Below, piece after piece: positions 28,642 through 38,211 of a DNA stretch of 64,000 nucleotides. Made by a program: the position numbers and the translations under genes. A model generated the notes under the pieces. That model was not told where the DNA came from, searched no databases, and worked only from the letters and a program-made list of their open reading frames with translations. The number at the start of each line of letters is the position of its first letter. Position 1 is the stretch's first letter. The DNA lies in NCBI GenBank assembly GCA_965227905.1, contig OZ245780.1, positions 2,790,001-2,854,000 on the forward strand. Reading direction: 5' to 3'. Source of the DNA: CBDDHT01 sp965227905. Its GTDB lineage: Bacteria; Pseudomonadota; Alphaproteobacteria; Rhizobiales; Methyloligellaceae.

Positions 28642-29319
28642 ATGGCGAAGGCGCACTCGAATTCAGCGGCCTATTGCGATCAAATGAACCTCAATCTTCC
28701 TAATGCCATAAGTGTCGGACGGATTTTTTTGGTCCCCCTTGTCGTCTGGGCCATTATTTCCGGTCGCATGCAGTTTGCATTCGTCATTTTTGTTGTTGCC
28801 GGGCTTTCCGACGCGCTCGACGGTTTCCTCGCGAAACGTTACGCGTGGCAGACCGAACTTGGAGCCTATCTCGATCCGATTGCCGACAAACTGCTATTGG
28901 TCTCGATCTACATTGTTCTTGGTTTGTTCGCGCACTTGCCCGCTTGGCTTGTCATTGCTGTCGTCACCCGGGATGTTCTAATCATCGGTGGTATTCTCCT
29001 GGCCTGGATCCTGGAGAGGCCCGTTGCGATGCAGCCCTTGCTTGTCTCCAAAGCGAATACGACGTGTCAGATCGTGCTTGCGTCGTTGGTCATGGGGAAC
29101 CTCGGCTTCCAACTGGGACTTGATCTGTTGATCTTGCCGCTTGTATGGCTGACGGGACTGCTCACCGTCTTGTCCGCTGCTGCCTATCTCAGAGCCTGGT
29201 TGCACCATATGGCAGACTATGAGCAATCGGTTGCCGAGCCCAAGACACTGACCGACACGGCTTACACGCCACCACCACCGAAACCGAACGGATCGAACGG
29301 GCGGTTACACAGCTCATGA
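28642..29319 (+). CDS. CDP-alcohol phosphatidyltransferase (PgsA-like)
   Basis: A 225-residue membrane enzyme with about five or six helices and the CDP-alcohol phosphotransferase signature: SDALDGFLAKRYAWQTELGAYLDPIADKLL, with four metal-binding Asp residues in D-x2-D-G-x2-A-K...G-x3-D-x3-D (canonical AR appears as AK-R). It exchanges CMP on CDP-diacylglycerol for an alcohol; glycerol-3-phosphate is the usual partner in this family, but other head groups are possible. GAGG seven bases before ATG 28642 favours it over ATG 28684. The Pro-rich cytosolic C-terminus (YTPPPPKPNGSNG) is a local extension. Confidence 0.88.
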   Translation: MAKAHSNSAAYCDQMNLNLPNAISVGRIFLVPLVVWAIISGRMQFAFVIFVVAGLSDALDGFLAKRYAWQTELGAYLDPIADKLLLVSIYIVLGLFAHLPAWLVIAVVTRDVLIIGGILLAWILERPVAMQPLLVSKANTTCQIVLASLVMGNLGFQLGLDLLILPLVWLTGLLTVLSAAAYLRAWLHHMADYEQSVAEPKTLTDTAYTPPPPKPNGSNGRLHSS

Positions 29320-30419
29320 CCGCCGGCCTCAGTCCCAGAAAGGTATTTTGGATCGGGGCCGGTCTCGCATTTCTCGCATTCCTGGTGCTCGTAAAGGACG
29401 TGCTTTTGCCTTTCGTGCTTGGTGCCGGTATCGCCTATCTGCTCGATCCGATTGCAGAACGGCTTCAGAAAGCCGGAGCGAGCCGTTTCCTGGCAACCTT
29501 GGTCATTGGCGTCCTGTTCATGATGCTGGTGCTGCTAACGCTGATCGGTTTGATGCCACTGGTTGTCGATCAGCTCGGAAAGCTTGCCCTGCGCATGCCG
29601 GACTACATCCAGGCGCTGCGGGATATCATGAATAGTTTTTTGGAAAAGAATTTTGAGGGACTGATCACAGAAACCGATACGGGATTTGATCAGGCCTTTC
29701 AGGAAATGCTGTTGAAGGCCCAAGGATCAATGGGTCTTTTTCTGAAGTCGGCCTGGACTGGTGGTCTCGCAGTCGTCAACGTTCTGGCACTTGTCGTGGT
29801 GACACCGGTCGTCGCGTTTTACCTTCTGCTCGATTGGAACCGCATGATCTCCGCGATCGATAGCTGGTTGCCCCGAGACTATGCCGATACGATTCGCGAC
29901 CTTGCCCGTCAGGTCGATGCCGTGATTTCCGGTTTCGTTCGGGGGCAGGTCGCGGTGCTGATCCTGTTGAGCGTGATCTATGTTGTTGGTCTCTCCATTG
30001 TCGGATTGAATTTCGCACTGCTCGTAGGGCTCACGGCGGGACTGATTAGTTTCGTTCCCTATCTTGGACCGATTGTCGGTTTTGTTGTTGGCGGGATTGT
30101 TGCTGTCGGCCAGTTCTGGCCGGAGTGGGTGCCCATCGCGGGCGTTTTGGGTGTGTTCGTTCTCGGGCAGTTCGTTGAAGGCAACGTTCTCTCACCAATG
30201 ATTGTGGGCGACCGCACCGGACTCCATCCGGTTTGGCTGATCTTCTCGTTGTTCGCGTTCGCCTATTTGTTCGGATTTGTCGGCATGTTGATCGCTGTGC
30301 CGGTGGCAGCCGCAATCGGCGTGCTGGTCCGTTTTCTCTTGAACCAGTATCTGGACAGCTCGTTCTACAGGGGCGAGAAGCCGAAGCAATCCGAAGACGA
30401 TCGCATTGAGGCGAACTGA
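29316..30419 (+). CDS. AI-2E transporter/PerM-family membrane protein
   Basis: A 367-residue membrane protein overlapping the previous gene by four bases (ATGA). It has the PerM family layout: an N-terminal helix pair (FLALVLVKDVLLPFVLGAGIAYLLDPI), a long amphipathic segment around residues 85-130, and a C-terminal block of helices with the signature SFVPYLGPIVGFVVGGIVAV and FVEGNVLSPMIVGDRTGLHPVWLIFSLF. Some relatives export autoinducer-2, but others do not, so the substrate is open. It lies directly before hdaA, an arrangement seen in many alphaproteobacteria. Confidence 0.87.
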   Translation: MTAGLSPRKVFWIGAGLAFLAFLVLVKDVLLPFVLGAGIAYLLDPIAERLQKAGASRFLATLVIGVLFMMLVLLTLIGLMPLVVDQLGKLALRMPDYIQALRDIMNSFLEKNFEGLITETDTGFDQAFQEMLLKAQGSMGLFLKSAWTGGLAVVNVLALVVVTPVVAFYLLLDWNRMISAIDSWLPRDYADTIRDLARQVDAVISGFVRGQVAVLILLSVIYVVGLSIVGLNFALLVGLTAGLISFVPYLGPIVGFVVGGIVAVGQFWPEWVPIAGVLGVFVLGQFVEGNVLSPMIVGDRTGLHPVWLIFSLFAFAYLFGFVGMLIAVPVAAAIGVLVRFLLNQYLDSSFYRGEKPKQSEDDRIEAN

Positions 30420-30461
30420 GCAAGGATCCCGCGGGGATCGACGTAGTCAGCGTGGCGTGAA

Positions 30462-31145
30462 ATGGGCGAACAGTTAGCCTTTGATCTTCCGCATCGGACG
30501 GCATTGGGCGCGGACGATTTCCTCGTGAGCGACTGCAATGCGCTGGCAGTCCGCTTGATCGATATCTGGCCTGACTGGGCCAGTGCTGCGAGTGTGATCA
30601 CGGGACCGGCCGGGTCCGGAAAAACACATTTGGCGAATGTGTGGTCACTCAAGAGCGATGCAATCTCACTAAGTCCCGACAAACATGGCACCTTCGATCT
30701 CGACACGTTGGAGTCGGCGGCGGCCGTCGTTATCGAGGATCTCGATCGAACACGGTTCGATGAGTCATCGCTTTTTCATCTTCTCAACACGATCACGGAA
30801 AAACGCATTTCGTTGCTGCTGACGTGCCGTGAACCGGCAGCGCATTGGCCCGTATCGCTTCCTGATCTTGCTTCGCGCCTCAGAGCCATACCCGTTGTTT
30901 CGATCGGGACCCCGGATGATACGTTGCTGCGCGCCGTGCTGCTCAAGCACTTTGCCGACCGACAGCTGGACGTCGATCCGAATGTGATCGGGTATCTTGA
31001 GACACGCATGGAGAGATCCATGGATGCAGCGCGTCAGCTTGTCGCTGTTATTGACAGGAAAGCATTGGGTTCCAAACGTCGGATTACACGTCCTTTCGCA
31101 GCGCAAGTCTTTGAAGAAATTGAAGAAGACGCTTCCAACGACTAA
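30462..31145 (+). CDS. hdaA: DnaA-related regulatory ATPase, HdaA
   Basis: A 227-residue DnaA homologue lacking the DNA-binding C-terminal domain. The N-terminus MGEQLAFDLPH carries a Q-L-x-F-D-L-P type sliding-clamp binding sequence; Walker A GPAGSGKT is near residues 48-55 and Walker B VVIEDLD near 90. In Caulobacter HdaA with the beta clamp promotes hydrolysis of ATP on DnaA to prevent re-initiation. The gene neighbourhood (PerM upstream, ppk1 and ppx downstream) is the same as in many alphaproteobacteria. Confidence 0.9.
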   Translation: MGEQLAFDLPHRTALGADDFLVSDCNALAVRLIDIWPDWASAASVITGPAGSGKTHLANVWSLKSDAISLSPDKHGTFDLDTLESAAAVVIEDLDRTRFDESSLFHLLNTITEKRISLLLTCREPAAHWPVSLPDLASRLRAIPVVSIGTPDDTLLRAVLLKHFADRQLDVDPNVIGYLETRMERSMDAARQLVAVIDRKALGSKRRITRPFAAQVFEEIEEDASND

Positions 31146-31274
31146 CCGCGTCGACTGCTTGGTGAGTTTACCTCGGCTGGAGACCTGGATTGATTTCCAT
31201 GCAGGGGGAACAGATAGTTTGCCTGGCTGCGAATTTTATCGCCAGCCGTCAGGCCCGGACTGGAAGAGACGACG

Positions 31275-33470
31275 ATGAGTGTCCCGGACATTGCCCTAGC
31301 TGATGAACCGTCGGGCGAAATGTCTCGCATTGATTCCGAAAGGTTCTTCAATCGCGAGCTCTCGTGGCTGGAATTCAATCGGCGCGTCCTGGAAGAAACC
31401 GAGAACTTGCGGCATCCTTTGCTCGAGCGTTTGAGGTTTCTGTCGATCTCCGCATCGAACCTGGATGAGTTCTACATGGTCCGAGTGGCCGGGCTCAGGG
31501 CGCAGGTTCTTGCCGGGCTTGAAGTCAAAAGCCAGGACGGGCTTACGCTTGTCGAGCAACTGCATAAGATCAATCGCTCAGGGGACGAATTGTCGGCCGA
31601 GCAACAAGAGCGCTGGGTCGGACTTCGGAGCGAACTTGGCGAAGCCGGTATTCATGTTATCGAGCCTGATGCGCTCACATACGAAGAGCGCAATTGGCTC
31701 GAGCAGTTTTTCCTCGATCACATATTTCCGGTTCTGACACCGATCGCCGTCGATCCGGCCCATCCATTTCCGTTCATTCCGAATCTTGGCTTCAGCTTGG
31801 GGCTCGATTTGAAACATGCGGCGACGGGACGGACAATGCATGCCCTATTGCCGATCCCCCCACAGCTCGATCGTTTTGTGCGCCTGCCTTACGCAACCGA
31901 GGCAATCGAAGGCAAGGGTGCGCCACCAATTCGGTTCATTCCGACAGAGGCGATTGTCGGTCTCTTTGTTTCACGCTTGTTTCCTGGCTTTTCGGCATTG
32001 AGCCTCGGCTCGTTTCGCGTACTCAGGGATAGTGACATCGAAGTGCAGGAGGAGAGCGAAGACCTCGTGCGTTTGTTCGAGACCGCCCTGAAACGTCGCA
32101 GGCGCGGTTCGGTCATTCGTCTTGAGATCGATGCAAGCATGCCGGAAGAGCTCAAACGCTTCGTCATACAAGAGCTCCAGGTTGCCGATCATGAAGTCGT
32201 CGTCCAGCAAGGGCTCATCGGTCTCGATGAGACATCAGAGCTCATCGTTGCCGACCGTCCGGATCTCAAGTTCACACCCTTCACAATTCGGTTTCCCGAA
32301 CGCATCCGCGATCATGGCGGAGACTGCTTCACAGCCATTCGCGAAAAGGACATCCTCGTTCATCACCCCTACGAGTCTTTCGACGTCGTTCTGCAGTTTT
32401 TGAAGCAGGCGGCCGCGGACCCCGATGTGATCTCGATAAAATGGACACTGTATCGAACCAGCAAGGGATCTCCCATCATCGCGGCTCTGAAGGAAGCAGC
32501 AGAGGCAGGAAAGTCGGTTACGGCAATCGTCGAGCTGAAGGCGCGTTTCGATGAAGAAGCCAATATCCGCTGGGCACGGGATCTGGAGAGCGCCGGTGTC
32601 CATGTCGTGTTTGGCTTCCTGGAGCTTAAGACTCATGCCAAGCTCGGTCAGATTGTGCGTAGGGAAGGGGGGGAACTGACCTCTTTCTGTCACATTGGAA
32701 CCGGCAACTATCATCCGATCACGGCCAAGATCTACACGGATTTGTCATTCTTTACTGCTGACTCCGCAATCGCACGGGATGTGACACGGATTTTCAACTT
32801 CGTAACGGGTTATGCCGAACCGGCGGAACTGGAACAGCTGGCGGCATCGCCGCATTCGCTTCGCGCACGGCTTCTCGATCACATTCGCGAGGAAATGTTC
32901 CATGCCAAGGCAGGGCGACCTGCACAGATCTGGATGAAGATGAACTCGCTTGTCGATCCGGAGGTGATCGATGCGCTCTACGACGCGAGTAATACGGGCG
33001 TCGAAATCGATCTGATCGTGCGCGGCATCTGCTGCCTAAGGCCTGGTGTCAAGGGAATGTCGGAGAATATTCGCGTCAAGAGTATCGTCGGACGCTTCCT
33101 CGAACACTCCCGGATTTACTGTTTTGGCGGCGGGCATGGTCTGCCGCACGACGAAGCAACGGTCTATATCAGTTCTGCGGATATCATGCCGCGAAATCTC
33201 GACAGGCGCGTGGAAGCAATGACGCCAATCAACAACGCAACTGTGAAAGAACAGATCCTTGAACAGATCATGTTCGCCAATCTGCGTGATAATCAACAAA
33301 GCTGGCAGGTCTTGTCGGATGGCAGTTCGCAGCGTATGGAACCGCAGGAAGGCGAAGATCCCTTCGATACGCAGGAATACTTCATGACCAATCCTAGCCT
33401 GTCAGGGCGCGGCGAGTCGCTGCAGGACCACAAACCGCCACGTTTTACACGCCGAATAATCAAGGCGTGA
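31275..33470 (+). CDS. ppk1: Polyphosphate kinase 1
   Basis: A 731-residue PPK1, making polyphosphate from ATP through a phosphohistidine. The two active-site histidines are His454 (LKTHAKLGQIVRR) and His473 (FCHIGTGNYHP). The N-terminal domain begins RFFNRELSWLEFNRRVLEE, and the HPFPFIPNLGFSLGLDL and IPTEAIVGLFVSRLFPGF blocks are typical. GGAAGAG lies upstream of the ATG. The short region 33361-33470 (GRGESLQDHKPPR) is a poorly conserved C-terminal tail. ppx starts seven bases after its stop, so synthesis and breakdown of the polymer are coupled in one unit. Confidence 0.96.
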   Translation: MSVPDIALADEPSGEMSRIDSERFFNRELSWLEFNRRVLEETENLRHPLLERLRFLSISASNLDEFYMVRVAGLRAQVLAGLEVKSQDGLTLVEQLHKINRSGDELSAEQQERWVGLRSELGEAGIHVIEPDALTYEERNWLEQFFLDHIFPVLTPIAVDPAHPFPFIPNLGFSLGLDLKHAATGRTMHALLPIPPQLDRFVRLPYATEAIEGKGAPPIRFIPTEAIVGLFVSRLFPGFSALSLGSFRVLRDSDIEVQEESEDLVRLFETALKRRRRGSVIRLEIDASMPEELKRFVIQELQVADHEVVVQQGLIGLDETSELIVADRPDLKFTPFTIRFPERIRDHGGDCFTAIREKDILVHHPYESFDVVLQFLKQAAADPDVISIKWTLYRTSKGSPIIAALKEAAEAGKSVTAIVELKARFDEEANIRWARDLESAGVHVVFGFLELKTHAKLGQIVRREGGELTSFCHIGTGNYHPITAKIYTDLSFFTADSAIARDVTRIFNFVTGYAEPAELEQLAASPHSLRARLLDHIREEMFHAKAGRPAQIWMKMNSLVDPEVIDALYDASNTGVEIDLIVRGICCLRPGVKGMSENIRVKSIVGRFLEHSRIYCFGGGHGLPHDEATVYISSADIMPRNLDRRVEAMTPINNATVKEQILEQIMFANLRDNQQSWQVLSDGSSQRMEPQEGEDPFDTQEYFMTNPSLSGRGESLQDHKPPRFTRRIIKA

Positions 33471-33477
33471 CCAAGCG

Positions 33478-35016
33478 GTGATCGACGATCTTCAGCGTGC
33501 GCAGCAGGTGCGCCTTGACGAGCCGGTTGCAGTCATCGATATCGGTTCGAATTCCGTGCGACTGGTCGTTTATTGTGCTGCAAAGCGCAGCCCGACGCCC
33601 TTGTTCAATGAGAAGGTTCTGTGTGGGCTGGGCCGAACGCTTGGCTCTACCGGCAAACTCTGTCCCGACGGCATTGAGCGAGCGCTCGCTGCTGTCAGAC
33701 GTTTTCGTGCCCTGGCCGATTTGCTGGAGGCCGTCGGTGTGCATGTCGTTGCCACAGCCGCCGCGCGGGAAGCAAAGAACGGCCCCGGCTTTATTGAAAA
33801 AGTCGAGGCGCTTTGCGGGACGAACGTCGAGGTCCTGTCGGGGCGCCGGGAAGCGCAACTTGCTGCGGCGGGTGTGATTGCAGGGATACAGGCGCCTGAC
33901 GGTCTAGCGGGTGATCTTGGAGGCGGCAGTCTCGAGTTGATGAACATAGAGGATGGCGACACCAGCGAAGGTGTGACGCTGCCTCTAGGTGGTCTGCGCC
34001 TGATCGATCTTGCAGGCGGCAGCTTGAAAAAGGCGACGCGGTTGGTCGACGAAGCTTTCGATAGCGTCGACTGGCTTTCGCTTGGCAAAGGGCGCCCGCT
34101 TTATGTCATCGGTGGAACGTGGCGCGCATTCGCGCGTCTGCACATGGCGCACAAGAAATATCCGTTGAGTGTCATGCATGGTTATCGCATCACCCAGGAC
34201 GAAGCCCTCGATTTTGCGAGTGTTCTGGATGGATTGTCGCCAACGTCCATGGAGGGCATTGATGCGGTCTCCAAAGCCCGCCGAGAAACAGTGCCCTATG
34301 GTTCAATCATCCTGGAGCGGCTTATCCGCAAGGCCCGACCATCGGCAATTATCGTTTCGGCATTTGGAATTCGTGAGGGCCTACTTTATTCGCTGCTTGA
34401 TGAGGGGGAACGGGCGCGCGACCCACTCTTGGCGGCGTGCGAGGAACTTGCCGTGCTCCGTTCGAGGTCGCCAGCGAATGCGCGAGAGTTGACGCGCTGG
34501 ACCGATGCCATGTTCTCGTCGTCGGGTATCGACGAAACCAGTGATGAAAAGCGGTTGCGTCATGCTGCCTGCCTGCTATCGGATATCGGTTGGCGTGCGC
34601 ATCCGGACTATCGCGCCGAAGAGAGCCTTAATACGATTGCCCACGGCAGTTTCGCAGGGATCGACCATCCAGGACGCGCGTTTCTGGCGATGGCCGTCTA
34701 TTACCGTCATGCCGGTATGGTCAAGGACGAGCAGTGTCCTCGACTGATCGAACTCCTTGGCGAGCGTGGGCGCACACGTGCACGCATTGTTGGTGCGGCG
34801 CTCCGCACCGCGCATATGCTATCTGCGTCCATGCCGGGCGTGATCGGTCACACACCGATATCTTTTCAGGACGATACGCTGGTTCTATCGGTCCCGGAAC
34901 GGTTCCAGATGCTTGATGGCGAACGCTTGCATCGGCGCTTTGCAACATTGGCGCGCGAGCTTGAACTCGAAGCCAAAATCCGACGGATCGACAGTCCTAA
35001 ACGTCTCGCAGTCTAA
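33478..35016 (+). CDS. ppx: Exopolyphosphatase / guanosine pentaphosphate phosphatase
   Basis: A 512-residue Ppx/GppA-family phosphatase. The actin-like ATPase fold shows VAVIDIGSNSVRLVVY (phosphate 1 motif) at the N-terminus and DLGGGSLELMNIEDG (phosphate 2) near residue 145. The GTG at 33478 is taken as the start because it gives the normal N-terminus; SD support is weak (CAAGCG). The C-terminal 190 residues form an HD-like helical domain as in longer Ppx proteins. It degrades polyphosphate processively from the end and can act on pppGpp. It is convergent with the RND pump gene. Confidence 0.95.
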   Translation: MIDDLQRAQQVRLDEPVAVIDIGSNSVRLVVYCAAKRSPTPLFNEKVLCGLGRTLGSTGKLCPDGIERALAAVRRFRALADLLEAVGVHVVATAAAREAKNGPGFIEKVEALCGTNVEVLSGRREAQLAAAGVIAGIQAPDGLAGDLGGGSLELMNIEDGDTSEGVTLPLGGLRLIDLAGGSLKKATRLVDEAFDSVDWLSLGKGRPLYVIGGTWRAFARLHMAHKKYPLSVMHGYRITQDEALDFASVLDGLSPTSMEGIDAVSKARRETVPYGSIILERLIRKARPSAIIVSAFGIREGLLYSLLDEGERARDPLLAACEELAVLRSRSPANARELTRWTDAMFSSSGIDETSDEKRLRHAACLLSDIGWRAHPDYRAEESLNTIAHGSFAGIDHPGRAFLAMAVYYRHAGMVKDEQCPRLIELLGERGRTRARIVGAALRTAHMLSASMPGVIGHTPISFQDDTLVLSVPERFQMLDGERLHRRFATLARELELEAKIRRIDSPKRLAV

Positions 35017-35064
35017 CCTTGGCGGTAAACGCCCTGTTGGATTTCGGCAATTGCGCCTGATGCA

Positions 35065-38000
35065 TCAAACGGCCGGCGATGGTTCGGTTTTCGTTGCTGC
35101 ACCTTTCGCATGTTCCCGCCGTTCGCGCGCGAGTGTACTCAATCCGAAATCATCGAGGATGGCATAAAAGGCGGGGACGACGAACAATACCAAGAGCGTC
35201 GATGCCAGCAGTCCAAAAGCAAGGCTGGTGACGAGAGGGATCAGCACCTGAGCCTGAAGGCTCGTTTCCATCAGCAGTGGCATCAAGCCGACGATCGTTG
35301 TCAGGGATGTCAGGAAGATTGCTCGGAATCGGGCCCGGGCAGCCTGGGGTGCCGCTTCGGCGACGGTCGCATCGGGGCCATGACGATCCTTGATGAATTG
35401 AACCAGCAGGATCGAGTCATTGACCACGACTCCGGACAAGGCCATGAATCCAAGCATGCTCGGTAACGTGAAATCGATCCCGATAATCATATGCCCTGCC
35501 ACAGCGCCAATAAACGCAAGGGGGATTACGGCCATCACTACGATCGGTTCGATGTAGCTGCGGAATTGAAAACTGAGGAGAAGGAAGACGCCGATCAATC
35601 CCAGAATAAACCCTCGCATCATCGACTGTTGGGTTTTCTGGCCTTCTTCATTCTGACCGCCGATTTCCAGCTCCACACCGGGATGTCGTTTCAAGAATTC
35701 GGGGATGAACCTGATTTGCGCGTCGGAGACGATCTCATTGGCATTTGCGACGCTGACATCGACGTCGCCCTGAATCGTGACCGTACGCCTTCCATCGACC
35801 CGATTGATGCGAGAAAACCCGCGCGCCTGTTCCAGGGTCGCAACAGCCGTGATGGGCACACGGTCGCCGTCCGGCGTGGAGAGAGTGAAGTTATAGAGGT
35901 CAGCCAGGCTGTCGCGATCTTCTCTGACGAGCCGCACATCGATTTCGAAGGACTCTGCGCCTTGCTGGATCTCGCTGACCGTCGTGCCGAACAACGACGT
36001 GCGCAGCTGGTTGCCGATGGTTCGTGCATCGAGTCCGAGTGTCTTCGCACCTTCCTTCAATCGCACGCGGATCTCCGGCTTACCCGGGCGCAGATCATCG
36101 GTGATGTCGTTGGCACCTTTGTATCTGCGTAGCCAGTCCTGCAACTCCTCGGATGCGGCCTTCAGTGTGGCAAGGTTATCGCCCTTCAGACGAAGGTCGA
36201 TCGCCTTACCGGCCGGGCCGATTTGCGGTTCGGTGAATTTGATGGCGATAACGTCGGGAATATCACCCGTCTCTTTCCGCCAGAGAGAGAAAATCTCATC
36301 GTTGGTCCCGTTGCGAATGTCCGCGCTCAACAGGTCAGCGGCCACGGTCGCGACATGCGGTCCGGACTCGAAGGCATCCTCGTTCTTGTTGAAACTGATG
36401 GCGATGTTCTGGATCAGCTTCTGCCCGTCAGGCTGGTTTTTATCCAACTGTGTGCCGACACGCTTCAATGCACTGTGAACCTGTTCGACAACAGCCTCCG
36501 TACGCCAGAGTGGCGTGCCCTGGGGCAAGAGAATTCTTGCCTCAAGCGCATCACCGTCGAGTTCCGGGAATGCAGAAAATTTCAGAAATCCTCCTGCAAT
36601 CGCTCCGACGGACAGGAGCAGCAGACCAACGGCGGCGCCGGTCGTCAAATAGCGCCAACGAACGGTCAGATCGACACCACGGCCGATCCAGTTTTCGCGC
36701 ACCCAGGAGATAGCTTTGTCGGCTTTGTCCTGAAGGTAGGGGAGCTCTGCGTCATTCTTCTGCAGGCTGTGACTGAGATGGTTGGGAAGGATCAGAAATG
36801 CTTCAATCAGCGAGACACTCAGGACGCAGAGCATGACGATCGGCACGACTTTCAGGACCGCTCCAATGTCGCCCTTGAGAAAGGCCAGTGAGCCGAAAAT
36901 GCAGATCGTGGTGGCAAATGAAGAAAGGACGCCGGGAAGGACCTGACGCGTCCCGATAACGGCTGCGTCCATCCGGGACTTCCCGTGCCGACGCTGTGTG
37001 GCAATGTTTTCTGCAATAACGATCGCGTCGTCCATGAGAAGGCCGATCACCATGAGCAGCGCAACCATGGTCAACATGTTCAGTGAGAATCCAAAGGCGA
37101 TCATCAGCGCGATCGCTCCGGCGAATGCTGTTGGCAGTCCTACGCTGATCCAGAAAGAGTATCGCAATCCGAAGAACAGCCACATTGACAGAAACACCAG
37201 AACCAGGCCTTGCGCCCCGTTTCTGACGAGGAGGTTGAGGCGGTCGCGGACAATCGACGAGGCATCGTTTGTCACGGTCAGTGCGATACCGGGCGGTGCA
37301 GTCGCTTCTTCGGTCGCAATGAAGGCTTTGATCGCATCGATCACTCTCAGCGTGTCTTCATTCTCCGTTTTCGTAATGCTGAGGAGGGCGGCGGGTTGCC
37401 CATTGAACAGGATTTTGTCTTCATCGAGTTCAAACCTGTCGGTGATCGTCGCAATGTCGCCGAGCCTGATTTGTGCACCGCTTTCGCCTGAGACGACGAC
37501 AAGATCCACGAATTCATAATCGCGCTTGCGCTCATCTGCCACGCGGACGAGGATCTGGCCGTCGCGGGCGTCGATGTTTCCCGCCGGCAGATCAACGCTC
37601 TGCCTGCCAATGGCATCGGCGATTTCCGTAATGCTGAGACCGAACTGTCTGAGTGTCGTATCGGACAATTCGATACGGATCTGGTGTTCGGAGAACCCCT
37701 TGATTTCGACTTTCGGAATGCCGCCGGTCTGCAGCATGCGCTCTTTGACTTCCTCGGCATAGGCTTTGAGCGTGACGGAATCCTGCGGTCCTGTAATGGC
37801 CACGGAAGCTACAAAATCCGTTCGACCCAGTTGTTTGACGATCGGGTCTTCGACCTGATCGGGGAAATCGTCGATCGCATCGATCTCCGTTTGAATATCC
37901 GAGAAGAAGCGATCCAGGATGCCGCCTTCGACCATTTCGACGCTGGCTGTCGCCTTGCCCTCGCGGGCATCGCACTCGATTTCCGCAACATTGTCGACGC

Positions 38001-38211
38001 CATCTACGGCGTCTTCGACACGTCGGCAAATCGACTCTTCCACATCCTCAGGGCGAGCGCCCGGATAAAGCACCGTGATCTGAACCTTCCTGGGATCGAT
38101 CCGAGGAAACGTTTCTCGTTGCAGGCTCGGAACCGCGGCAATACCTGCGGCGAGAAGCGCGATCATGAGCAGGTTTGCAAGCGTGGGGTGTTCGGCAAAG
38201 AACCGGATCAT
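35065..38211 (-). CDS. RND efflux pump permease, HAE1/AcrB class
   Basis: A 1048-residue inner-membrane RND transporter of standard length with two 6-helix halves. The first helix carries FFAEHPTLANLLMIALLAAG; the proton-relay Asp pair is in GLLMDDAIVIAENI of helix 4; two large periplasmic domains lie between helices 1-2 and 7-8, the first with the ETFPRIDP entry. The C-terminal third ends in LMALSGVVVNDSILL and the last helix ALVVLFVVPAFYAILDD. The adaptor gene overlaps its start by four bases. An outer-membrane channel is not encoded here, so it may use a TolC from elsewhere. Confidence 0.93.
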   Translation of the reverse strand: MIRFFAEHPTLANLLMIALLAAGIAAVPSLQRETFPRIDPRKVQITVLYPGARPEDVEESICRRVEDAVDGVDNVAEIECDAREGKATASVEMVEGGILDRFFSDIQTEIDAIDDFPDQVEDPIVKQLGRTDFVASVAITGPQDSVTLKAYAEEVKERMLQTGGIPKVEIKGFSEHQIRIELSDTTLRQFGLSITEIADAIGRQSVDLPAGNIDARDGQILVRVADERKRDYEFVDLVVVSGESGAQIRLGDIATITDRFELDEDKILFNGQPAALLSITKTENEDTLRVIDAIKAFIATEEATAPPGIALTVTNDASSIVRDRLNLLVRNGAQGLVLVFLSMWLFFGLRYSFWISVGLPTAFAGAIALMIAFGFSLNMLTMVALLMVIGLLMDDAIVIAENIATQRRHGKSRMDAAVIGTRQVLPGVLSSFATTICIFGSLAFLKGDIGAVLKVVPIVMLCVLSVSLIEAFLILPNHLSHSLQKNDAELPYLQDKADKAISWVRENWIGRGVDLTVRWRYLTTGAAVGLLLLSVGAIAGGFLKFSAFPELDGDALEARILLPQGTPLWRTEAVVEQVHSALKRVGTQLDKNQPDGQKLIQNIAISFNKNEDAFESGPHVATVAADLLSADIRNGTNDEIFSLWRKETGDIPDVIAIKFTEPQIGPAGKAIDLRLKGDNLATLKAASEELQDWLRRYKGANDITDDLRPGKPEIRVRLKEGAKTLGLDARTIGNQLRTSLFGTTVSEIQQGAESFEIDVRLVREDRDSLADLYNFTLSTPDGDRVPITAVATLEQARGFSRINRVDGRRTVTIQGDVDVSVANANEIVSDAQIRFIPEFLKRHPGVELEIGGQNEEGQKTQQSMMRGFILGLIGVFLLLSFQFRSYIEPIVVMAVIPLAFIGAVAGHMIIGIDFTLPSMLGFMALSGVVVNDSILLVQFIKDRHGPDATVAEAAPQAARARFRAIFLTSLTTIVGLMPLLMETSLQAQVLIPLVTSLAFGLLASTLLVLFVVPAFYAILDDFGLSTLARERREHAKGAATKTEPSPAV

